Assembly: GCF_014837035.1 (NCBI RefSeq)
Contig: NZ_JACSPS010000001.1
Location: 800,374-864,373, forward strand
Reading direction: 5' to 3'
Source: Kaistella pullorum
Lineage (GTDB): Bacteria; Bacteroidota; Bacteroidia; Flavobacteriales; Weeksellaceae
DNA length: 64,000 nucleotides
Made by a program: the position numbers and the translations under genes
Part shown: positions 50,932 through 60,164 of the stretch, piece after piece
Numbering within the stretch: position 1 is the stretch's first letter
Layout of the letters: each line of letters opens with the position of its first letter
Notes under the pieces: model-generated
Told to the model about the DNA's origin: nothing
Database searches by the model: none
Seen by the model: the letters and a program-made list of their open reading frames with translations, nothing else

Positions 50932-53550
50932 ATGCAGCTTTCCGAGAAGTACAGCCCGACAGAAACCGAAAATAAATGGTACAGTTACTGGCTGGAAAAT
51001 AACTATTTTCATTCCGAACCAAACGAGAAACCGCCTTATACCATCGTCATTCCGCCACCAAATGTGACCGGAATTCTTCACATGGGCCACATGCTGAACA
51101 ATACGATTCAGGATGTATTGGTGCGGCGCGCCAGGATGCAGGGTTTCAACGCATGTTGGGTTCCCGGGACCGATCACGCATCTATCGCTACGGAAGCGAA
51201 AGTGGTTGCCAAACTCAAGGAAGAGGGCATCAACAAAGCAGATATTTCGCGTGAAGAATTTCTAAAACATGCGTGGGACTGGACAGATAATTATGGCGGA
51301 ACCATTCTAGAGCAGCTTAAAAAACTCGGTTGCTCATGTGACTGGGAGCGTACGCGCTTCACAATGGAGCCCAAGATGTCTCAGCAGGTCATCAAATCTT
51401 TTGTCGATCTGTATAATAAAGGGTTGATCTACCGCGGCTACCGCATGGTAAACTGGGATCCGGAAGCTAAAACGAATATTTCCGATGAAGAGGTGATCTT
51501 TAAAGAGCAAAACGGAAAACTCTATTACTTAAAATATAAAATTGAAGGTACCGAAGAGTTTCTATCGGTAGCAACCACGCGTCCGGAAACCATTTTTGGC
51601 GATACCGCAGTCTGCATCAATCCAAATGATGAAAGATATGCGCATTTAAGAGGTAAAAAGGTCATCGTACCTGTGGTGAACCGTGTAGTTCCTATTATTG
51701 AAGACGAATATGTTGATATCGAATTCGGCACGGGCGCGTTGAAAATTACGCCGGCACACGACCTGAACGATTACGAAATCGGCCAACGACATCAGTTGCA
51801 GCTGATTGATTCCCTGGATGATGACGCCAATCTGAACGCTCACGGTCTTCACTACGAGGGCAAAAACCGTTTTGAAGTGCGCAAGATGATCGCAAAGGAA
51901 CTGGAGGAGAAAGGACTTTTGCTTAAAGCTGAAGATTATGTGAACAAAGTAGGGACTTCCGAAAGGACTGGCGCCGTAATAGAACCGAAAGTTTCGGTGC
52001 AGTGGTTCCTGAAAATGTCGGAAATTGCCAAGCCTGCGCTGGATGTGGTGATGAATGATGAGATCAAATTCCATCCTGAAAAATTTAAGAACACCTATAA
52101 ACATTGGATGGAAAACATCCGTGACTGGAATATCTCACGCCAGCTTTGGTGGGGACAGCAGATTCCGGCTTACTTTTATGGGGAAGGTGAAAACGATTTT
52201 GTGGTCGCGGAAACCATTGAGGAAGCCCTGGAACTTGCTAAACAGCAGTCTCAAAATTCAGATTTGAAGATTTCGGATCTTAAACAGGATGAAGATGCGC
52301 TCGACACGTGGTTTTCTTCGTGGTTGTGGCCAATGTCTGTGTTTGACGGTTTGCTGGAAACGGATAATAAAGAAATTGATTATTATTATCCAACTTCCGA
52401 TCTGGTGACGGGTCCGGATATTATTTTCTTCTGGGTAGCCCGAATGATTATGGCAGGTTTGGAATACCGAAATGAAGTTCCGTTCAAAAATGTGTATTTC
52501 ACGGGAATCGTGCGTGATAAGCAGCGCCGCAAGATGTCTAAATCACTGGGCAATTCGCCAGATCCAATCGAACTTATCGAAAAATATGGCGCTGATGGTG
52601 TGCGTGTAGGAATTTTGTTGAGTTCCGCAGCAGGAAACGACTTGCTTTTCGATGAAGAACTGATGTTGCAGGGCAGAAATTTCGCTACCAAGATCTGGAA
52701 CGCATATCGCCTAATTCAGGGCTGGAATAAAGATGAAAGTATAAAACCGAATAAATCTGACGCACAGGCAATCGAGTGGTTTGGCCAGCAAATGAATAAA
52801 ACTATCGCCGAAATTGCTGACCAGTTCGAGAAATTCCGGATTTCTGATGCGCTGCATCTTGTCTATAAATTGATTTGGGACGATTTCTGCGCGTGGTATC
52901 TTGAAGCGGTGAAGCCAGCTTATGGCCAGCCAATTTCGCAGGAGGTCTACGATCAGACCATCGTCTATTTCGAAGAACTGATGAAACTTCTGCACCCGTT
53001 CATGCCGTTTTTATCGGAGGAACTTTGGCAGAACATTACACCAAGAAATACTGAAAACGCCCTGGTAATCACCCAGCAAAGTAAAGGCGGAGAATTTGGT
53101 AAAGATGTTCTGAATAATTTTGAGTTCGCCAAGGAAATGATTTCGGGTGTCCGGAATTATCGCCAGAGCAAAGGAATTTCGCCACGTGAAACGGCTGAGA
53201 TTTTCACCAATGCTCAATATTTTGAAAATGAAGATTTGGTGAAGAAATTGGCCAATATTTCAGATATTCATTATGCCCAGAAAACGGACAAACCAAGTTT
53301 CACGTTCTTGATTGGTTCCAGTGAAATCTCCATTCCACTCAGCGAAAAGCTTGATCTTTCGGAAGAAAAGACGAAGACCGAAGAAGAAATCAGGTATCTG
53401 AAAGGCTTCCTTATTTCAGTTGACAAAAAATTATCAAATGAGAAATTTGTGGCCAATGCAAAGCCCGAAATCGTAGATGCAGAGCGCAAAAAACAAAGTG
53501 ATGCGCAGGAAAAGATTGCGCTTTTGGAAGCGAAACTGAAGACTTTATAA
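50932..53550 (+). CDS. valS: Valine--tRNA ligase
   Basis: Class I aminoacyl-tRNA synthetase that charges tRNA-Val and edits misactivated threonine. 872 residues from the ATG at 50932; the open frame reaches back to 50899, but those residues come after the -7 box at 50894-50901 and have no family similarity. The HIGH-type motif is PPPNVTGILHMGH at about 41-53, the editing (CP1) domain lies at about 190-350 (TTRPETIFGDTAV), the KMSKS motif is RRKMSKSLGN at about 533, and the C-terminal coiled-coil tRNA-binding arm ends the protein. Confidence 0.97.
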   Translation: MQLSEKYSPTETENKWYSYWLENNYFHSEPNEKPPYTIVIPPPNVTGILHMGHMLNNTIQDVLVRRARMQGFNACWVPGTDHASIATEAKVVAKLKEEGINKADISREEFLKHAWDWTDNYGGTILEQLKKLGCSCDWERTRFTMEPKMSQQVIKSFVDLYNKGLIYRGYRMVNWDPEAKTNISDEEVIFKEQNGKLYYLKYKIEGTEEFLSVATTRPETIFGDTAVCINPNDERYAHLRGKKVIVPVVNRVVPIIEDEYVDIEFGTGALKITPAHDLNDYEIGQRHQLQLIDSLDDDANLNAHGLHYEGKNRFEVRKMIAKELEEKGLLLKAEDYVNKVGTSERTGAVIEPKVSVQWFLKMSEIAKPALDVVMNDEIKFHPEKFKNTYKHWMENIRDWNISRQLWWGQQIPAYFYGEGENDFVVAETIEEALELAKQQSQNSDLKISDLKQDEDALDTWFSSWLWPMSVFDGLLETDNKEIDYYYPTSDLVTGPDIIFFWVARMIMAGLEYRNEVPFKNVYFTGIVRDKQRRKMSKSLGNSPDPIELIEKYGADGVRVGILLSSAAGNDLLFDEELMLQGRNFATKIWNAYRLIQGWNKDESIKPNKSDAQAIEWFGQQMNKTIAEIADQFEKFRISDALHLVYKLIWDDFCAWYLEAVKPAYGQPISQEVYDQTIVYFEELMKLLHPFMPFLSEELWQNITPRNTENALVITQQSKGGEFGKDVLNNFEFAKEMISGVRNYRQSKGISPRETAEIFTNAQYFENEDLVKKLANISDIHYAQKTDKPSFTFLIGSSEISIPLSEKLDLSEEKTKTEEEIRYLKGFLISVDKKLSNEKFVANAKPEIVDAERKKQSDAQEKIALLEAKLKTL

Positions 53551-53566
53551 AAATTATGAACAAAAA

Positions 53567-54211
53567 ATGACGCACCTCGAAAATATTGCTAAGCTTTTCA
53601 GCAAAAATTTTGTGGAAAATCCCGTGCTTGAAACTTTCGAAGCAGGTAAGATACATCTCTCTAGCGGTAAATTGGTTGCTTGCGATCCTGTTTTGACCAA
53701 TGATATGCCGCCATTTACTACGGTTTTTCCCGTGGGCGAATTTCCCGTGTTGGTGCATAAAGAGCGCGAAAGCAACTGCATCGCCTATACCGAGATTGTC
53801 TTTGCAAATTCACCGATCGTTAACTGGGAACTCGCGACAACCGAATCGCAAAAAGTTCAGGATTTGAAAGGAGATGAGATCTTTGGTTATCCGGTAGAAA
53901 GTGGCATGGGATGCTTCATGGACCTGGATACGCAGGCAAGCCTAGAAAAGCTCGAACTCAGGCTTTTTCACCGGAAAGGTGCGGATTTCATGGGTATTTA
54001 CGAAGAGTTTTTCCATGAACACTTCTTTAATGAAGATGGTGCAATCGATCAGTTTGCACTTTTAAAACCCGATGACGAGGCAAAAGGAAATATTTTCGCT
54101 TTTGAAACCGGCTATGGTGAAGGTTTCTACGGAAGTTACATCGGTTTTGGCCCTAAAGGTGAGCCGGTGAAAATTATCACTGAATTTATTGAAGTTCTGG
54201 CTGAAAAGTAA
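53567..54211 (+). CDS. DUF4241 domain protein
   Basis: 214 residues, soluble, no signal peptide. Segments KIHLSSGKLVACDPVL, PPFTTVFPVGEFPVLVHK, ESGMGCFMDL and ETGYGEGFYGSYIGF match the DUF4241 family as I recall it: beta-rich proteins with conserved V-A-C/S-D-P and G-x-G-x-Y-x-S-Y motifs. Function unknown. It starts 16 bases after valS and may be read from the same transcript. Confidence 0.82.
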   Translation: MTHLENIAKLFSKNFVENPVLETFEAGKIHLSSGKLVACDPVLTNDMPPFTTVFPVGEFPVLVHKERESNCIAYTEIVFANSPIVNWELATTESQKVQDLKGDEIFGYPVESGMGCFMDLDTQASLEKLELRLFHRKGADFMGIYEEFFHEHFFNEDGAIDQFALLKPDDEAKGNIFAFETGYGEGFYGSYIGFGPKGEPVKIITEFIEVLAEK

Positions 54212-54270
54212 ATTTTACTTTTGAAAGTGAAACTCTGATAAAATCAATAGATTTGTAATAGCGTCGGAAG

Positions 54271-54278
54271 TACTTTTG
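54271..54278 (+). promoter_or_regulatory. -7 box of the PfkB-kinase gene
   Basis: TACTTTTG, exact TAnnTTTG match, 29 bases before the ATG. A TTTG at 54252 is only 15 bases upstream, shorter than the usual spacing. Confidence 0.45.
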
Positions 54279-54307
54279 AAGTATTGTCGCTTAATATTTT
54301 TTGATCC

Positions 54308-55201
54308 ATGAAAGTATCCACGGAACAACCCAAGATTATTGTAGTAGGAAGCTCGTCTATCGATCTCGTGCTCTCTACCGAACATTTGCCAAAACCGAAC
54401 GAAACTGTGTTGGCTGAAAAATCCGAGAGTTTTTTTGGCGGTAAAGGTGCGAATCAGGCGGTGGGTGCTGCTAGACTTGGCGCGGATGTCTCGTTTGTCG
54501 GGTGTGTGGGGATGGATCCTTTTGGGCAGCAAATAATGCGAAACCTTGTAGACGAGGGTGTTGACGTAAGTTATGTCACGGAAACCGAAGATGCAGCCAC
54601 TGGTTCAGCCTTTGTCACTTCATCTGCAGGTGTAAACTCGATCGTGGTGGTTCCTGCATCCAATTATTGTTTGAAATCATCGCATGTCGCCGAGGCAGAA
54701 CGGCTATTTTCTAGCTCAGACCTGCTGCTCATCCAGCTCGAAATTCCGATGGAAACCGTGGAGTTTTCGGTAGAGTTGGCGCGGAAAAATAACGTTAAAA
54801 TCGGTGTTTACGCCTCGCCGCCAAAGAAACTTTCTGAAAGTGTTATTGAAGCCAGTACATTCATCGTGGCGAAAAGCAGCGAGCTTTCTATCGTATTTGG
54901 CGAAGATCAGCGTGAGGACATTTTAAGAAAATATGCCAATAAACTGTTTGTGCGTGATGACTCCAATTCCACAACCTATTACAACGGCTCTGAAATGAAA
55001 TATTACCGCAACGACCACGATTCTGTACTTCACAAAATGGGAATGGGCGATGCGTTCACCAGCGGTTTTGCAGTCGCATTGTGCCATGGAAACCCCGTGG
55101 ACGATTGTGTGCAGTTCGGCAACGACGTGTCATTGAAAGTTACCAAAAACTGCGGTTCTCAGAGCGGTTTACCTTACCTGAAAGATTTTAGCGGCGAATG
55201 A
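54308..55201 (+). CDS. rbsK: PfkB-family sugar kinase, ribokinase-like
   Basis: 297 residues. Ribokinase-type substrate motif FFGGKGANQAVGAARLGADVSFVG at about 43-66, and an ATP/anion-hole block KMGMGDAFTSGFAVAL near 245-260 that corresponds to the PfkB signature 2. In this block the usual GAGD is GMGD, which keeps the catalytic aspartate. Ribokinase phosphorylates ribose at O5; other members use related sugars or nucleosides, so the substrate is not certain. No ribose transporter gene is adjacent. A terminator follows. Confidence 0.82.
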   Translation: MKVSTEQPKIIVVGSSSIDLVLSTEHLPKPNETVLAEKSESFFGGKGANQAVGAARLGADVSFVGCVGMDPFGQQIMRNLVDEGVDVSYVTETEDAATGSAFVTSSAGVNSIVVVPASNYCLKSSHVAEAERLFSSSDLLLIQLEIPMETVEFSVELARKNNVKIGVYASPPKKLSESVIEASTFIVAKSSELSIVFGEDQREDILRKYANKLFVRDDSNSTTYYNGSEMKYYRNDHDSVLHKMGMGDAFTSGFAVALCHGNPVDDCVQFGNDVSLKVTKNCGSQSGLPYLKDFSGE

Positions 55202-55247
55202 TTTAAGACCGGGAATTACTACGCAAACCTTTGTAATTAAAGACAAC

Positions 55248-55275
55248 AATTCACTTTTAACCGGGTGAATTTTTT
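55248..55275 (+). terminator. Terminator of the PfkB-kinase gene
   Basis: 7-bp stem AATTCAC with GTGAATT, 10-base loop, followed by TTTTT. It ends 12 bases before the next ATG. Confidence 0.75.
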
Positions 55276-55286
55276 ATTTTTCAGCT

Positions 55287-56126
55287 ATGAAAGAATTTTT
55301 CCTGGAGACGGACGGTTACTCGCAAATCGCGGTCACCGTGTTTGAACCTTCAAGTCCTCGTAATAAACTTTTGGTTATCAATTCTGCAACAGGTGTAAAG
55401 CAGCAGGTCTATTATTCTTTTGCTAAATATTTCGCTGAATACGGATTTACAGTGGTCACTTATGATTACAGCGGGATTGGCCAATCTAAGCCGAAAAATT
55501 TGGCATCATCAAAAGCTACGATGCGGACTTGGGGAACTGTAGATTTTAAAACCATCACTGATTATGTTCAGCAACATTACAGTGAACATACCAAATATTG
55601 CCTCGGCCATTCAGTCGGTGCGTTGATTTTAGGCATGAACGAAGGTTCCCAGATTTTTGAAAAGTTTGTTTTTGTAGCCACACAGGATGCATATTACGGA
55701 CATTTGAATCTCAAAATTGCGGCACTGGGATTTTTTGGATTTGGAATTGCCGTACCAATAATCACCAGGTTTTTCGGCTATTTCCCGGCGGATAGGTTTG
55801 GGTTGGGGGAATCTCTGCCATCCGGCGTGGCGCTTGATTGGCGTACACTGATCCTTCACCGCAAATCCACCAGTCGACTTTTAGAAAAGATAAGCAACGA
55901 TTTCTCGAAACATTTAACACAAATAACCTTGATTATTCATGCTGAAGATGATTCCTGGGTGACTTTGAAAGGCATGGAAAGCCTTATGAATACAGTTTAT
56001 CCGCATTTAGAAAAGAAATATTACGAAATAAAAATTTCAGAATCGCCTAAAAAGGAAATTGGACATGTAAACTTTTTCCGAAGTTATAACCGTGTGCTGT
56101 GGCGCATAGTTCTCGATGAACTTTAA
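55287..56126 (+). CDS. Alpha/beta hydrolase
   Basis: 279 residues. The fold is indicated by the strand VVTYDYSGIGQS after KLLVINSATGVKQQVY, the nucleophile elbow GHSVGAL with serine near 113, and an acid in IIHAEDDSWV followed by the histidine in KEIGHVNFFRSY near 260. This serine hydrolase pattern (including the conserved GHVNFF end) recalls predicted alpha/beta hydrolases related to YheT/PHB-type enzymes, but the substrate is unknown. No signal peptide. Confidence 0.88.
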   Translation: MKEFFLETDGYSQIAVTVFEPSSPRNKLLVINSATGVKQQVYYSFAKYFAEYGFTVVTYDYSGIGQSKPKNLASSKATMRTWGTVDFKTITDYVQQHYSEHTKYCLGHSVGALILGMNEGSQIFEKFVFVATQDAYYGHLNLKIAALGFFGFGIAVPIITRFFGYFPADRFGLGESLPSGVALDWRTLILHRKSTSRLLEKISNDFSKHLTQITLIIHAEDDSWVTLKGMESLMNTVYPHLEKKYYEIKISESPKKEIGHVNFFRSYNRVLWRIVLDEL

Positions 56127-56131
56127 AAACA

Positions 56132-56163
56132 AAATCCAGAAGCAAAAGCCTCCGGATTTTTTT
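56132..56163. terminator. Terminator between convergent genes
   Basis: Imperfect stem AAATCCAGAAGC with GCCTCCGGATTT (two mismatches), 4-base loop and T runs on both strands. Confidence 0.65.
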
Positions 56164-56755
56164 ACTGAAACTGGGTTTCAAGTTCTTTTAATTCGGCGAT
56201 TATTCCATCCATTTTTGCATCCTGTTTTTTCAGTTCGCGCTTGCCGAAGTAGAAATAAGCGATCAGCATCCAACTGTAGGTGAGGACAAAAGCCAGCGAC
56301 ATTTTCCAAAATTCTACCGCTTTCAGCAACTCGTAAAGGTACACGGCGAGGGAAACGCTGAGCAGGATATAGTAAACCGGCATATTCCACCGCCTTTGTT
56401 TTTTCTGGAATTCGCGGAAGTCCAGCCACTGCTGAAGATGCACCGCTGGTGTGTTTGAATCATCTATTTGACTGATTTTTCTTGCATTGAAAAACATCAC
56501 CGCTGCCTGAAGAAAGCACGCAAGTGAAATGATGATCATCGCGGACATGATGGGCAAAGTTTGAAGTTTTCCGTCAAAAGACAACATCAAACCGAGGATG
56601 AAGATTCCCGTAAATATGAGGACAGAGGCGTGCTTAATTTCTTTTTGTTTTAGTTTCATCTTATTGGTTTTTATTTGTGAAAGGTTGTTTTTTCTGTTTG
56701 GTGCTGGTGTTTTGGCTTGTTTCCAGACGTCGTGCAGTTCGTTAAAATTGTCCAT
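56162..56755 (-). CDS. Membrane protein encoded with an ECF sigma factor
   Basis: 197 residues. An N-terminal cytoplasmic stretch of about 40 residues (DNFNELHDVWKQAKTP, then a lysine-rich KMKLKQKEIK) precedes two membrane helices at about 44-92; two more lie at about 127-168. A charged C-terminal tail (KKQDAKMDGIIAELKELETQF) follows. Its start overlaps the sigma gene by 14 bases. The position and topology fit a membrane partner or anti-sigma factor, but no anti-sigma (ASD/zinc) motif is visible, so this is inference. Confidence 0.75.
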   Translation of the reverse strand: MDNFNELHDVWKQAKTPAPNRKNNLSQIKTNKMKLKQKEIKHASVLIFTGIFILGLMLSFDGKLQTLPIMSAMIIISLACFLQAAVMFFNARKISQIDDSNTPAVHLQQWLDFREFQKKQRRWNMPVYYILLSVSLAVYLYELLKAVEFWKMSLAFVLTYSWMLIAYFYFGKRELKKQDAKMDGIIAELKELETQFQ

Positions 56756-57227
56756 AGCTGCTGTAAATTTGGTGGAGTTCTTTTTTGATTCGGTGAATTT
56801 TCACACGCAGATTATTTTCGGTAATGCCCGTTATGTCTGCGATTTCTTCGTAAGGTTTCTCTTCTAAAACCAGCGTAATAATGATTCGTTCATTTTCTTT
56901 CAGCTGGCTGATACATTCGTAAAGCCGATTGATTTCTGCAGAATTGTCCCTTGTTTCCTCGTGTATCAATTTTGAAAGAACTGCTTCTGAATTGTCGGCT
57001 TTCTTTTTTTCTTTTTTTAAACCTACCAGACAGGTGTTGATAGCGATGCGGTAAATCCAGGTGCCGATCTGGCTTTCATTCCGGAAGCGTGGCAGACTGT
57101 TCCACACGGCAATCCAGGTTTCCTGATGCAGGTCGTCCGCTGCTAGCCGGTCTCCGGAGTAACTCAGGCAGAGTTTGTAAATGCGGCCGGAAAACTCCTT
57201 ATAAAGTTGGTCGAAATCGTGTGTCAT
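56742..57227 (-). CDS. ECF-type RNA polymerase sigma factor
   Basis: 161 residues. Region 2 (about 8-75) contains YKLCLSYSGDRLAADDLHQETWIAVWNSLPRF and ESQIGTWIYRIAINTCL; region 4 (about 105-158) contains LKENERIIITLVLEEKPYEEIADITGITENNLRVKIHRIKKEL, the helix-turn-helix that reads the -35 element. No region 1.1 or 3, so an extracytoplasmic-function sigma factor. The partner membrane protein overlaps its 3' end. The regulon and signal are unknown. Confidence 0.93.
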   Translation of the reverse strand: MTHDFDQLYKEFSGRIYKLCLSYSGDRLAADDLHQETWIAVWNSLPRFRNESQIGTWIYRIAINTCLVGLKKEKKKADNSEAVLSKLIHEETRDNSAEINRLYECISQLKENERIIITLVLEEKPYEEIADITGITENNLRVKIHRIKKELHQIYSSYGQF

Positions 57228-57418
57228 CAGGTGAATTTAATCTTCTTCAATATTTTCATTTAAAAGAATCTAAAATGTTTCGGCTTTTCAGTTCCGCTCA
57301 TTGGATGAAGATATGCTGAAATTATTACAAAAAAATTAAAAATTGTTTTGAAAGGATCGTGCTGCAGCGGCTTTGGGCCTATTTTAAAATCGTTATTTTT
57401 ACGTCAAAGAAATTAGAA

Positions 57419-57988
57419 ATGAAAATTTACACCAAAACCGGCGATAGGGGAGAAACCGCATTGTATGGCGGAACGCGCGTTTCGAAAGCTTCAGCAAGAG
57501 TTGAATCTTACGGCACAATTGACGAATTAAATTCTTTTATCGGGTTTGCTAAAACTGAAATAAATAATGAAAAAGTACTGGATCAGCTGCGCAAAATTCA
57601 GTTTGATTTGTTCACGCTTGGTTCAGAATCGGCAACGCCAACCGACAAACTCACGCTGGCAAACGGTAAATCACGGCTGACTTTGATGATTTCTGAAACT
57701 GAAATCGAGGAGTTAGAGCAGTGGATGGATGAATTTGAAACTGAACTGGAACCTTTGCAGTATTTTATCTTGCCGGGAGGCGGAAAATCTGCGACATCGT
57801 TACATATTTGCCGTACCGTATGCCGTAGAGCTGAACGCAGCTTGGTTTTTCTTAATGAAACCGAAGAAGTTCGGCCGGAACTGATTAAATATCTGAACCG
57901 ACTTTCCGATTATCTGTTTGTGCTGGCGCGTTACATTTCAAAAATCAACGGCGAGACGGAAGAATACTGGAATCCCAATAACCGATAA
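57419..57988 (+). CDS. ATP:cob(I)alamin adenosyltransferase, PduO type
   Basis: Transfers adenosyl from ATP to cob(I)alamin to make coenzyme B12. 189 residues from the ATG at 57419 (the open frame to 57359 has no family match). The ATP-binding N-terminus is YTKTGDRGETALYGG at about 4-18; the conserved block LPGGGKSATSLHICRTVCRRAERSLV follows near 118-143, with RLSDYLFVLARY near the end. PduO/MMAB type rather than CobA. It suggests use of adenosylcobalamin enzymes even if B12 is imported. Confidence 0.93.
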   Translation: MKIYTKTGDRGETALYGGTRVSKASARVESYGTIDELNSFIGFAKTEINNEKVLDQLRKIQFDLFTLGSESATPTDKLTLANGKSRLTLMISETEIEELEQWMDEFETELEPLQYFILPGGGKSATSLHICRTVCRRAERSLVFLNETEEVRPELIKYLNRLSDYLFVLARYISKINGETEEYWNPNNR

Positions 57989-58000
57989 TTTCAGTTATAA

Positions 58001-58630
58001 ATGCAGAAAGCGCTTTTGTTCATCAACGGAGTTCCGCCGAAAAAACTTCCAGACACGAACGGTTATTCCGTAATCGCGTGCTCGGACGGCGCTTTTCATT
58101 ATTTAACAAGCAAAGGTTTTCCGCTCGATCAACTCGACTTTATTTCTGGTGATTTCGATTCCCATTCTGGCTCAGATGAAATGCTTTATGCGGAAAAATT
58201 CATCTACACGCCGGATCAGGACAAAACAGATTTCTATAAATCATTGGAAATTCTGAATGAAAAAGGCATTAAAGAAGTCGACGTTTATGGTGGCAGCGGT
58301 GGCGAAATGGATCACTTTCTAGGGAATCTGCACACGGCTTTTATGTTTAAAAATGAATTGAAAATTACATTTTTTGATGAGTATTCTAAATATTTCTTTG
58401 CGCCTAAAAAGATAGTTTTATCAGATGTGGAAGGTCTTTTGGTGTCGCTCATTCCATTTCCCATCACGTCAAATGTCATTACTCAAGGTTTGAACTGGGA
58501 ACTCAGTGGTGAGGAACTTTCAATTACATCGCGAATCGGAAGCCGCAATTTTGCACTGCAAGACACTGTAGAAATAACGTATGGCGACGGCGATCTGGTG
58601 GTTTTTGTGGGCAGGGAAAGCTACAGGTGA
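58001..58630 (+). CDS. thiN: Thiamine diphosphokinase
   Basis: Converts thiamine to thiamine diphosphate with ATP. 209 residues. Motifs in order: VIACSDGAFHYL, FISGDFDSHS, the DQDKTDFYKSLEIL block, and GGSGGEMDHFLGNLHTAF of the catalytic domain, then a C-terminal beta-barrel-like thiamine-binding domain with ITSRIGSRNFALQD. It starts 12 bases after the adenosyltransferase, so the two vitamin-cofactor genes are co-transcribed. Confidence 0.92.
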   Translation: MQKALLFINGVPPKKLPDTNGYSVIACSDGAFHYLTSKGFPLDQLDFISGDFDSHSGSDEMLYAEKFIYTPDQDKTDFYKSLEILNEKGIKEVDVYGGSGGEMDHFLGNLHTAFMFKNELKITFFDEYSKYFFAPKKIVLSDVEGLLVSLIPFPITSNVITQGLNWELSGEELSITSRIGSRNFALQDTVEITYGDGDLVVFVGRESYR

Positions 58631-58671
58631 TTTAAATAAAATTTAGATCGCGAAAAACCAACTTTTTTACG

Positions 58672-58679
58672 CAATTTTG
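58672..58679 (+). promoter_or_regulatory. -7-like box of speA
   Basis: CAATTTTG, 7 of 8 to TAnnTTTG, 54 bases before the ATG. Confidence 0.35.
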
Positions 58680-58733
58680 CAGTTTGTTTTCGGCAAAATG
58701 TCACACACTTAAAATTCCAAATATTTCTAAAGA

Positions 58734-60125
58734 ATGAAGATTAAATATTCAGAACTTATCGACCAGACTTTGTATTTCCCGACAGAAGAGTTCAATGTTT
58801 CGGAGAATACGCTTCTGTTTCACGATATTCCTCTGATGGACGTGGTAGAGCAGTTTGGCACGCCCCTGAAGTTTAATTATCTGCCAAAGATCTCGATGAA
58901 TATTCAGCGCGCAAAGGCGTGGTTCAAAGAAGCCATCGAGAAAAACGACTACAAGAAAGGTTACCGTTACTGCTATTGCACGAAGTCGAGCCAATTTGCG
59001 TTTGTACTTGAAGAAGCGCTGAAAAATGATATTTCGATCGAAACATCGTCTGCTTACGACATGGACATCGTAAAGTCGCTTTACGACAAAGGAAAATATG
59101 AGAAGGATGTGGAGGTGATCTGCAACGGTTTCAAAACCGACGATTATCTGGCAAAAATTTCAGACCTCATCAACAGTGGATTTGAAAATATCATTCCGGT
59201 GCTTGATAACTACCGAGAACTCGATAAACTTACCGAAAGCATTGACACTACGTTCAATATTGGGATCAGAATTGCCTCTGAAGAAGAGCCAAAATTCGAA
59301 TTCTATACCTCCAGACTGGGGATTGGATACAAAGACATCATCCCATATTACAGCCAGAAAATTGCGGAACATCCTAATGCCCGCCTCAAGATGCTGCATT
59401 TCTTCATTAACACGGGAATCAAGGACACCGCGTATTACTGGAACGAACTTTACAAATGTCTCCGCGTGTATGCGAGACTTAAAAAAATCGCTCCGGAAGT
59501 GGATTCCCTGAATATTGGTGGCGGTTTTCCGATCAAAACCTCTCTGAATTTCGACTATGATTACCAGTATATGGTGAATGAAATCGTGTCGCAGATCAAG
59601 AAATTCTGTGAAGAAGAAGGCGTGGAAGAACCAAACATCTACACCGAATTCGGTAGTTTCACCGTTGGCGAAAGCGGCGGAAACCTTTACAAGATCATCT
59701 CCCAAAAACGCCAGAACGACCGGGAAAAATGGAACATGATCGACTCGTCTTTCATGACGACGCTGCCAGATACCTGGGCGATTTCGCGACATTTCATCAT
59801 GTTGCCGCTGAACCGTTGGGAAGATACGTATGAACGGGTATTTCTTGGTGGCTTGACGTGTGATTCAGATGATTACTATAATTCAGAACAGCATACCAAC
59901 GCGATTTATCTGCCGGTTTTCAGTGATACAAAACCGCTTTATATCGGCTTTTTCCACACCGGCGCATACCAGGAAACCATCGGTGGCTACGGCGGCGTTC
60001 ACCACTGTCTGATGCCACAGCCAAAACATATTCTGATCAATAAAGACGAAGATGGTAACTTCACATACGAGGTTTTCCGCGAAGAACAGCGGCCGGAAGA
60101 CGTGTTGAAATTATTAGGATATTAA
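58734..60125 (+). CDS. speA: Arginine decarboxylase (PLP, fold III, short Bacteroidota form)
   Basis: Decarboxylates arginine to agmatine in polyamine synthesis. 463 residues, shorter than the about 630-660 of the enterobacterial SpeA. PLP-binding lysine in YCYCTKSSQF near 84-92, then IETSSAYDMDIV, the LNIGGGFPIKTSLNFDY glycine-rich phosphate loop, EFGSFTVGESG, and the active-site cysteine/aspartate block FLGGLTCDSDDYY near 380. The agmatinase gene 1.25 kb downstream completes a route to putrescine; two minus-strand genes lie between. Own terminator. Confidence 0.93.
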   Translation: MKIKYSELIDQTLYFPTEEFNVSENTLLFHDIPLMDVVEQFGTPLKFNYLPKISMNIQRAKAWFKEAIEKNDYKKGYRYCYCTKSSQFAFVLEEALKNDISIETSSAYDMDIVKSLYDKGKYEKDVEVICNGFKTDDYLAKISDLINSGFENIIPVLDNYRELDKLTESIDTTFNIGIRIASEEEPKFEFYTSRLGIGYKDIIPYYSQKIAEHPNARLKMLHFFINTGIKDTAYYWNELYKCLRVYARLKKIAPEVDSLNIGGGFPIKTSLNFDYDYQYMVNEIVSQIKKFCEEEGVEEPNIYTEFGSFTVGESGGNLYKIISQKRQNDREKWNMIDSSFMTTLPDTWAISRHFIMLPLNRWEDTYERVFLGGLTCDSDDYYNSEQHTNAIYLPVFSDTKPLYIGFFHTGAYQETIGGYGGVHHCLMPQPKHILINKDEDGNFTYEVFREEQRPEDVLKLLGY

Positions 60126-60130
60126 AGTTG

Positions 60131-60158
60131 AGGAGCAACAAACTAGTTGCTCCTTTTT
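60131..60158 (+). terminator. Terminator of speA
   Basis: Perfect 9-bp stem AGGAGCAAC with GTTGCTCCT, 6-base loop and TTTTT. Confidence 0.93.
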
Positions 60159-60164
60159 ATTTGC

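Noticed and set aside
59160-59792. Minus-strand 210-codon frame within speA
   Set aside because: It is a shadow of the strongly supported speA frame; the product is not protein-like in pattern, and the same holds for the 196-codon frame at 43323-43913 and the 202-codon frame at 2184-2792.
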